Positions 27,068 to 32,254 of a stretch of DNA of 32,254 bases are shown here, piece after piece. The stretch covers positions 1 through 32,254 of the forward strand of contig JAHHGY010000043.1 of NCBI GenBank assembly GCA_019359635.1, given 5' to 3'. This stretch comes from Chroococcus sp. CMT-3BRIN-NPC107 (GTDB taxonomy: Bacteria; Cyanobacteriota; Cyanobacteriia; Cyanobacteriales; Chroococcidiopsidaceae). Both the position numbers and the translations under genes were made by a program. The notes below the pieces were generated by a model. That model made no database searches, was not told where the DNA came from, and was given only the letters and a program-made list of their open reading frames with translations. The stretch's first letter is position 1; the number at the start of each line of letters is the position of its first letter.

Positions 27068-28121
27068 ATGAGCGATTGCAAAATTGTATCCCTTTTTTCT
27101 GGTTGTGGTGGGCTTGATTTAGGTTTTTCTCAAGCTGGCTTTGATGTGGTGTGGGCAAATGAATTTGATAAAGATATTTGGGAGACTTACGAACAGAATC
27201 ATCCTACAACATTCCTAGATAAACGAGACATTAGAAAAATTGATTGTCAAGAGATACCCGATTGTATGGGAATTATTGGCGGGCCGCCTTGCCAAAGTTG
27301 GAGTGAAGCTGGCACTCAAAAGGGAATTGATGATGAGCGAGGGCAGCTTTTTTCTGATTATGTGCGGATTTTGCAAGATAAACAGCCTTTATTTTTCTTG
27401 GCTGAAAATGTCTCAGGAATGCTGCATAAAAAACACAGTAGCTCTATTGAAAGTATTGTCGAATCTTTTAAAAAAGCTAACTATATTGTGTCTTTTCAAT
27501 TACTCAATGCTGTAAATTATAATGTTCCTCAAGATAGAAAACGGGTTATTTTTGTTGGCTATCATCAGAGTTTAAATAAGCAGTTTGATTTTAGTTTAAT
27601 AGCAAAAACAATTTCTATTCCTACTTTACGCAAAGCCATAGGAGATTTACAGGAAATAGAGCAAACTGCTAATAATTTAAAAAATAAAGCTTTTAGTATT
27701 GCAAATCATGAATATATGCAAGGTGGGTTTTCTAGCATTTATATGTCACGAAACCGAGTTCGTGATTGGGATGAACCCTCTTTTACAATTCAAGCTGGGG
27801 GGGGGTCGTCATGCGCCTATACATCCTCAAGCAAGTAAAATGATTCATGTAGGAACAGATAAGTGGATCTTTGACCCAGAATCTCCCGCACCCTATAGAA
27901 GATTATCTGTTAGAGAATGTGCGAGAATTCAGACTTTTCCCGATAATTTCATTTTTTATTATAAAAATATAATTGCCGCCTATAAAATGATTGGAAATGC
28001 TGTACCTGTAAATTTCAGTTATGCGATCGCTCAAGCTATAAAAGAAGATTTATTTAGTAAAAAGCACACTAACAATCGCCCAAACTATCTACCTTTGCAA
28101 CTTAGCTTAAATCTTCTCTAA
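27068..28121 (+). pseudogene. C5-cytosine DNA methyltransferase (M.HaeIII/M.NgoPII-like), frame broken at a G9 tract
   Basis: The first frame (27068-27838) carries FSGCGGLDLGF (motif I), GGPPCQSWSEAG with catalytic Cys75 (IV), AENVSG (VI) and QDRKRV (VIII). The target-recognition region then runs to PSFTIQAGGG. At nine G (27797-27805) the frame switches: the +1 frame continues GRHAPIHPQASKM, RLSVRECARIQTFPDNF (IX) and IGNAVPVNFSYAIA (X) to TAA 28119-28121. Removing one G restores about 350 residues, close to M.HaeIII, whose recalled sequence aligns throughout, suggesting 5'-GGCC-3'. As written, the protein lacks motifs IX and X and should be inactive. Slippage, phase variation or a sequencing error at the homopolymer are all possible. 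Confidence 0.85.
27797..27805 (+). repeat. Homopolymeric tract of nine G in the methyltransferase gene
   Basis: Nine consecutive G lie between CAAGCT and TCGTCATGCG. Eight (or five) G would keep the coding frame and nine break it. I noticed no other G run this long in the window. Tracts of this kind slip during replication and underlie phase-variable methyltransferases in other bacteria. Confidence 0.9.
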
Positions 28122-28123
28122 CC

Positions 28124-28972
28124 ATGACTAATATTTTGCAAGCTGTTCGGGTAATAGTCAATAATCGCATTCCCGATGTAGTAGGTTTTTATCGTAGTAA
28201 AAATAGAATTAATGCGGTAGGTGATGCTTTAGAAGCTTATATTAAAGATATATTTGCTAATACAGTAGGCGAGACTAATAAAGATATTAGAGAGGAAGTG
28301 CATAAACAGTTATTTTCATATTACGGAAGCGCTAATCATCCTCGCGATCTGATGATAAGAGGAGGAGATGCCATAGAAGTAAAAAAGGTAGAAAAAATTT
28401 TAGGAAATATTGCTTTGAATAGCTCTTATCCCTCAGCGAAGTTATTTGTTGATAGTCTAATGATTAATGCTAAATGCCGTGATTGTGAAAAGTGGACTGA
28501 AAAAGACATTATTTATGCTATCGGATGTTGTCCTAATGATAAATTAAAACTGCTATGGTTAATTTACGGTGATTGCTACGCTGCAAGTAAAGAAACATAC
28601 GAAAATATAAGAAAAAAAATAATTCAGGGAATTAGCAGCATCAAAGACGTTGAGCTTAGTGTAACAAAAGAATTAGCAAGGGTTAACAAGACAGACCCTT
28701 TAAAAATAACTAACTTAAGAATAAGAGGAATGTGGGAAATAGAAAATCCTAAAAGCGTATATAATTATCTTAATATTAATTATGATAAAGATAAAAATTT
28801 TCAGTTGTTTGTTATAATGCAATCAACTAAGTATTTATCTTTTCCAGTTGAAGACAGAGAACAAATTGAATCTTTAAACAATCCTAACTTAGTTATTAAA
28901 GATATCAAAATTAAGTCACCAGACAACCCAGTTCAACTTATTTCCGCAAAATTTATAAGTTATCAAATTTAA
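28124..28972 (+). CDS. Type II restriction endonuclease, NgoPII-like (predicted GGCC)
   Basis: The 282-residue product resembles the NgoPII family of GGCC-cutting endonucleases from start (MTNILQAVRVIVNN) to end (NPVQLISAKFISYQI). A PD-(D/E)xK nuclease site is visible: Asp75 in HPRDLMIRGGD, and Glu85 and Lys87 in AIEVKK. Other segments that fit are EKWTEKDIIYAIG and LRIRGMWEIENP. It begins two bases after the methyltransferase stop, so the pair is one operon. The gene is intact and very AT-rich, unlike the flanking chromosome, which suggests transfer. An active enzyme would require a working partner methyltransferase. Confidence 0.87.
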   Translation: MTNILQAVRVIVNNRIPDVVGFYRSKNRINAVGDALEAYIKDIFANTVGETNKDIREEVHKQLFSYYGSANHPRDLMIRGGDAIEVKKVEKILGNIALNSSYPSAKLFVDSLMINAKCRDCEKWTEKDIIYAIGCCPNDKLKLLWLIYGDCYAASKETYENIRKKIIQGISSIKDVELSVTKELARVNKTDPLKITNLRIRGMWEIENPKSVYNYLNINYDKDKNFQLFVIMQSTKYLSFPVEDREQIESLNNPNLVIKDIKIKSPDNPVQLISAKFISYQI

Positions 28973-29085
28973 AAAAGCTTAGGCAAACTCTTAATAAAAT
29001 AGCTAAGTTACATCCAAATACCACTTAAAATATATAAATATTTTCTATAATAATTCACTTACAAACTGGATCTATAGGATTAAGT

Positions 29086-29805
29086 TTATAATCTTGCGAT
29101 TAAAATTGGCGCTCCGGTGTGTTTTTGAGGAGCCGCCGCATCTTCTATAGTTACAGCTATGGCGGTAATTAAGTCTTTGGTACGGTAGGCTTTGGGTAAG
29201 GTAATTTGTTTAGAAACGTTCCCTTTAGCATCCACCTCGAATACTTCGGTCAAAATTGCGTTTTTTTTATCGGTGGTAAAAGGCGCATCTTGTTTTAATA
29301 CTGTCCATAGAACGTAGACTTTACCCGTTGGTAATAGTGGTAAATTCTCAACGTTTAATTTAGCCTCTAATTGGTTGGGGTTTACGGCTACGGTAGCTGA
29401 CGCAAGACTGGTATTTTTTGGTTGCAACGAGTAAGTCAAAAACTCCGATTGCATTTGTTGCGCTTGGATAACTTGTAAGTTTCGCCACAAACGATAATTG
29501 TTGAAGCCTAATGCAACTATTAGCACGGCGGCGATCGCACTCATTGTCCGCATTGAGAAAATAGGCGGGCGGGTGCTAATTTTAGAATTAGCTCTATGTG
29601 CTGCCATCACTTGCGATCGCAAATAACTAGGCGGACTTACTTCTGGTGGCGCGTAGGATATCTCTAACGCCTGTTGCATTAGTGCTACTTCTTGAGCAAT
29701 TGCTGAATTATTTGCTAAAAGTTGCTCGAACTCCTTTACTTCTTCAGCACTCAAGTCGCCGAGGACATAACCAGCAATTAATAACTCTAACTGTTCTGAA
29801 GGCAT
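29086..29805 (-). CDS. Anti-sigma factor, RskA-like
   Basis: The 239-residue product has an N-terminal zinc-less anti-sigma region (about 1-70, LELLIAGYVLGDLSAEEVKE and on). One membrane helix follows at about 87-104 (TMSAIAAVLIVALGF), then an extracytoplasmic RskA-type domain (about 120-239, with LPTGKVYVLWTVL). It should hold the ECF sigma factor encoded just upstream at the membrane and release it on a signal. The gene starts nine bases after the sigma gene stop, so the pair is co-transcribed. Both proteins happen to begin MPSEQ. Release normally requires regulated proteolysis; no site-1 or site-2 protease gene is in the window. Confidence 0.87.
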   Translation of the reverse strand: MPSEQLELLIAGYVLGDLSAEEVKEFEQLLANNSAIAQEVALMQQALEISYAPPEVSPPSYLRSQVMAAHRANSKISTRPPIFSMRTMSAIAAVLIVALGFNNYRLWRNLQVIQAQQMQSEFLTYSLQPKNTSLASATVAVNPNQLEAKLNVENLPLLPTGKVYVLWTVLKQDAPFTTDKKNAILTEVFEVDAKGNVSKQITLPKAYRTKDLITAIAVTIEDAAAPQKHTGAPILIARL

Positions 29806-29814
29806 CGTGTAATA

Positions 29815-30387
29815 CTATCTAATGTAATCGGCAAGAGCTTGACGCAACTTGAGCAAACCTCGCCTAGCTCTTGCTTTGACCGTACCTAAAGGAACTTGCA
29901 GTTGACTCGCGATTTCTGACTGACTAAGACCATCATAATAAGCCAATTGGAGAATTTGCTGCTCCTCGTCAGATAATTGAGAAATCGCATTTTTAACTTC
30001 TTCGGACTGTTCGCTACGGGAAACTTGTTCAAAAGGAGCATTTGTAGTCGTTTGCTGTTGGTTATCTTGCCATTGTCCTAGAGCCTTACGCTTGCTGGCG
30101 TGCGATCGCCCTCGGTCTATAGCCCGCGATCGGGTCAAAATCGCCAAAAATGTTCTTAGCGACCCTCTATTTGGCTCGTAAGTACAGGATCTAGCAATAC
30201 TAAGAAACACATCTTGAGTTAAATCTTCTGCTTCTTGAGCATTGCCAAGAATTTTGAAAGCTATGCCGTAAACTAAGCTGGCGTGACGGTCGTAAATAAT
30301 GCCAAAAGCATCATTAGAGCCAGATTTTAGTGCTTGGTATAGTTCAATATCTGTGTTTACAGAATTAGTAGGTTGCTCAGAAGGCAT
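29815..30387 (-). CDS. ECF-type RNA polymerase sigma factor
   Basis: The 190-residue product has sigma region 2 (about 25-95: AFGIIYDRHASLVYGIAFKI, EDLTQDVFLSI, RTFLAILTRSRAIDRGR) and region 4 (about 130-185: LSDEEQQILQLAYYDGLSQS and the helix-turn-helix ending GTVKARARRGLLKLRQ). The linker between them is Gln-rich. It has no region 1 or 3, as expected for the extracytoplasmic-function group. The anti-sigma gene follows directly. The secreted DUF4394 protein gene lies upstream on the same strand and may be a target or part of the same response. Autoregulation is likely but I could not identify its promoter. Confidence 0.92.
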   Translation of the reverse strand: MPSEQPTNSVNTDIELYQALKSGSNDAFGIIYDRHASLVYGIAFKILGNAQEAEDLTQDVFLSIARSCTYEPNRGSLRTFLAILTRSRAIDRGRSHASKRKALGQWQDNQQQTTTNAPFEQVSRSEQSEEVKNAISQLSDEEQQILQLAYYDGLSQSEIASQLQVPLGTVKARARRGLLKLRQALADYIR

Positions 30388-30564
30388 TTGACCCTGTAAA
30401 GGAGCGCGCTTTACAGAGTCGATTGTACGATTAATTTTACCTAAGCCAAAAATAAAATTTGACTATTTTTTCAAGTTTGTTATAGCGGTTGCTCCCAAAC
30501 AAAGACTTGAGCCGGGATTTGGCGAAAATAAACCTCTCCGCTCAAATAACCTAATTATTGAGAA

Positions 30565-31362
30565 TTAGTTAGAACTAAGGGAAACTGCAACCCCAATTAG
30601 ATTACCTTCCCGGAAATTGCCCATCATTTTAGCTGTTCCCGTTGCTAAATCTACGGTGTACAAAGATTGGCCAGAGACGATAAAACCAAAATTATCTCCC
30701 TTACTATCAGTAACAATATCAAATCCGGCTATCGGTGGGAGGTTCATTTTTAGCACTCCTACTGTACTCAACATTCCATCGTTGGGCGGATTCTGCATTA
30801 CCAATGTATTAGAACTATAGTCTAGGTTATAGAGTTTGGTAGCAGTAGCTCCAGCTTTAGAGTTGGTATAAGCCGCCGCCGTAATCCCCATTCCTTGAGT
30901 TGGGTTGTAGTTTAGAGTTTTATCGGCAGTAACTTCGCCTGTCTCAACGTTAATTCGATAGTTCTGACCGTTGTTTGCTACTACTCTTAGCCTATCTGCC
31001 ACTGGGTTAAAATCCACCCCTGCTTGAAATCCACCATTAAAGCTAATAGATAAGGTACTAACTAATTTCGCAACGCCATTGTTGCTGTTAACTGTATATA
31101 TCTTGTCTGTGTCTGTAATGGCATAAAGCATACCGTTAGCTGGACGATAATCTATGCCTACAACATTTCCGTCCACTCCTTTAATGCTCATAGCTTGGTG
31201 AGGACGGCGAGACATGGAATCATAACTTACTAGAGTGTTGTTGCTAGTCAATGCCACAATTTTGTACATATCCTTACTGGTAGCTGGTGCGCTAATAAAG
31301 GTTTGCAGACTAGCCGCTAAAGATAATGCGATCGCAAGTTTACCTAATTGATTAAGTTTCAT
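30565..31362 (-). CDS. DUF4394 domain secreted protein
   Basis: The 265-residue product has a signal peptide (LAIALSLAASLQTFISAPAT, cleaved near residue 29). A repeat-built beta structure of the DUF4394 type follows: KIVALTSNNTLVSYDS, then VVGIDYRPANGMLYAITDTD, GVDFNPVADRLRVVANNGQN and SLYTVDLATGTAKMMGNF. The family looks like a beta-propeller and is exported; its function is unknown. The gene is upstream of the ECF sigma and anti-sigma genes on the same strand, with a gap of about 180 bases, so it is probably transcribed separately but may belong to the same envelope response. The start ATG 31362 gives a complete signal sequence. Confidence 0.85.
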   Translation of the reverse strand: MKLNQLGKLAIALSLAASLQTFISAPATSKDMYKIVALTSNNTLVSYDSMSRRPHQAMSIKGVDGNVVGIDYRPANGMLYAITDTDKIYTVNSNNGVAKLVSTLSISFNGGFQAGVDFNPVADRLRVVANNGQNYRINVETGEVTADKTLNYNPTQGMGITAAAYTNSKAGATATKLYNLDYSSNTLVMQNPPNDGMLSTVGVLKMNLPPIAGFDIVTDSKGDNFGFIVSGQSLYTVDLATGTAKMMGNFREGNLIGVAVSLSSN

Positions 31363-31561
31363 GAGTTCTCCGATGGATTTGTGGTTTAGAGTTATCGCTG
31401 CTACTGTTTTATCAGCGCATTAATGACTCTAGTACGCAGCTAAATCTCTATTGGATGCACTACTAGAAAGCAAAAATCTTTTAATAAGCCCTCTTTTGTC
31501 ACTTTCCGGGTATGATAAGTCAAAAAATTAAGAGATAAAACTCTAGGAGGTAAGCAGAGCA

Positions 31562-31902
31562 ATGAATGTGGGATTACAAATTCTGAAGCATTTGCCTAGA
31601 AACGCTCATCCGACAGTGGCAATCATAGACACTTATGGTGCAGAGTATAAAGAACTGTTCAAGGGAAGTAAGAAACAAAGAAGTGCTTCAAATACTTACA
31701 CTTGGGAATAACCTCACCAATAAAGAGAAAATCATTACCAGAAATAGCTAAAGTAGTAAGCATAAACTCAGCCCAATCATTACATCATTTTATAGCGAAT
31801 TGCGATTGGTCAGTAGAGGAATTAAAAAAGCGAAGAGTAAAGAAAATTAACAAGGCATTAAAGGGGAAAGCAATTACTGTCTTCCTAGCCCCCAATCCCT
31901 AG
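31562..31902 (+). pseudogene. IS701-family transposase, N-terminal remnant with frameshifts
   Basis: ATG 31562, with AGGAGG at 31545-31550, opens LQILKHLPRNAHPTVAIIDT and YGAEYKELFK, then loses frame. A short middle piece EVRNK lies in a second frame. CFKYLHLGITSPIKRKSLPE, IAKVVSINSAQSLHHFIANC and DWSVEELKKRR lie in a third, ending GKAITVFLAPNP. This order matches the N-terminal part of IS701/IS4-like cyanobacterial transposases. Two single-base insertions (near 31650 and 31682) explain the shifts. Homology ends at GKAITV, just before the conserved DETG catalytic region, so the rest is deleted. The small ORF at its start should not be taken as a gene in its own right. Confidence 0.8.
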
Positions 31903-32140
31903 ACTGCCTGCTTATTTCTACCATCTGCTGCATTCTTCTTTGATGGGTCAATAGTTTTAGAGTTTGCAGCAAGGTATTTGAGTTCATAAAAAAGTTATCG
32001 GGAATGGTAGCTATAACTTTATAATGCCCATTTTAGACAAAAAATATTTAATCGGATACAAAGGATTTTAGGCGATCGCAGGCAAAATACAATTTGCCAA
32101 CTAAAGTTGGGAATACAAGCATATCGCCCAGCAATTCTCA
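31903..32140. other. Noncoding stretch after the transposase remnant
   Basis: About 240 bases with no supported ORF. The stretch holds one HIP1-like GCGATCGC site and short inverted repeats (AAAGTTAT at 31991-31998 with ATAACTTT at 32013-32020; CCAAC with GTTGG near 32098-32111). Nothing here can be assigned a role, though one stem could terminate the gene entering from the right edge. Confidence 0.3.
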
Positions 32141-32254
32141 TTATGACTTTTGACTATTCAGGGCGGTGAGAACGGGGTAAGGTAAGAGAGTCAAAAGCTC
32201 ACCAAGTTGAAGACGTTGACCCCCAAGAGCAAGTTCGACGGTATCATCAGGTTC
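32141..32254 (-). CDS. Unidentified protein, C-terminal end (partial)
   Basis: An open frame enters from the right edge on the minus strand and stops at TAA (32143-32141). It gives 37 residues: EPDDTVELALGGQRLQLGEL, then LTLLPYPVLTALNSQKS. The composition and amphipathic pattern look like real protein, but the piece is too short to place in a family. The rest lies outside the window. Confidence 0.4.
   Translation of the reverse strand, partial: EPDDTVELALGGQRLQLGELLTLLPYPVLTALNSQKS

Noticed and set aside
1-32254. CRISPR array or tRNA genes
   Set aside because: I saw no regularly spaced direct repeats and no sequence folding convincingly as a cloverleaf; absence was judged by eye only.

Overview
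The window comes from a cyanobacterium of moderate to low GC. The HIP1 octamer GCGATCGC is scattered through nearly all genes. Many genes are cyanobacterial types: LytB-type IspH, a DUF3134 protein, a PAP/fibrillin protein, an isolated rpsD, an RRM RNA-binding protein, and a PatA-type regulator inside a pix/ptx-style phototaxis operon. I cannot name the species; a Chroococcidiopsis-like or related coccoid lineage is only a guess.

Left part (1-11.9 kb). The window opens in the 3' end of an ISAs1-like insertion sequence that has cut off an aldo/keto reductase gene; that gene also carries a nonsense codon near its start. Next come a small basic protein with a clear promoter and a nearby palindromic operator, an LprI-like secreted protein, a PEP-CTERM exosortase substrate, argH, a small membrane protein, ispH, and an overlapping pair encoding a DUF1611/DgcN protein and an enolase-superfamily epimerase. 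From 7.96 to 9.0 kb lies a decayed island: one frameshifted gene, a second gene split by a frame-broken IS1-family element, and a short ORF. A sucrose-phosphate-synthase-like glycosyltransferase, a conserved hypothetical gene and an RRM protein follow.

Middle part (12.4-26.4 kb). A large membrane protein has an M48 peptidase fold whose zinc site is destroyed, and it is followed by rpsD. A five-gene chemotaxis-type operon (PatA-like regulator, CheY, CheW, methyl-accepting receptor, CheA-REC) has the pixGHIJL / ptx gene order. Its receptor has four GAF domains and no membrane segment, and only the last GAF keeps a cysteine at the bilin-attachment position. It therefore looks like a soluble phototaxis receptor signalling through CheW to the CheA hybrid kinase. 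A secreted cysteine-repeat protein gene follows and converges on mraY so tightly that the stop codons overlap.

Right part (26.4-32.25 kb). After a fibrillin gene comes an AT-rich type II restriction-modification system resembling HaeIII/NgoPII (GGCC). Its methyltransferase reading frame is broken at a run of nine G. Beyond it is an ECF sigma / anti-sigma / DUF4394 secreted protein module on the minus strand, then a decayed IS701-family transposase, and the 3' end of an unidentified gene at the edge.

The strongest leads are the G9 tract in the methyltransferase paired with an intact endonuclease, the four-GAF receptor with a single candidate chromophore cysteine, the inactive M48 homologue, the DgcN/epimerase pair, and the secreted C-x11-C repeat protein.
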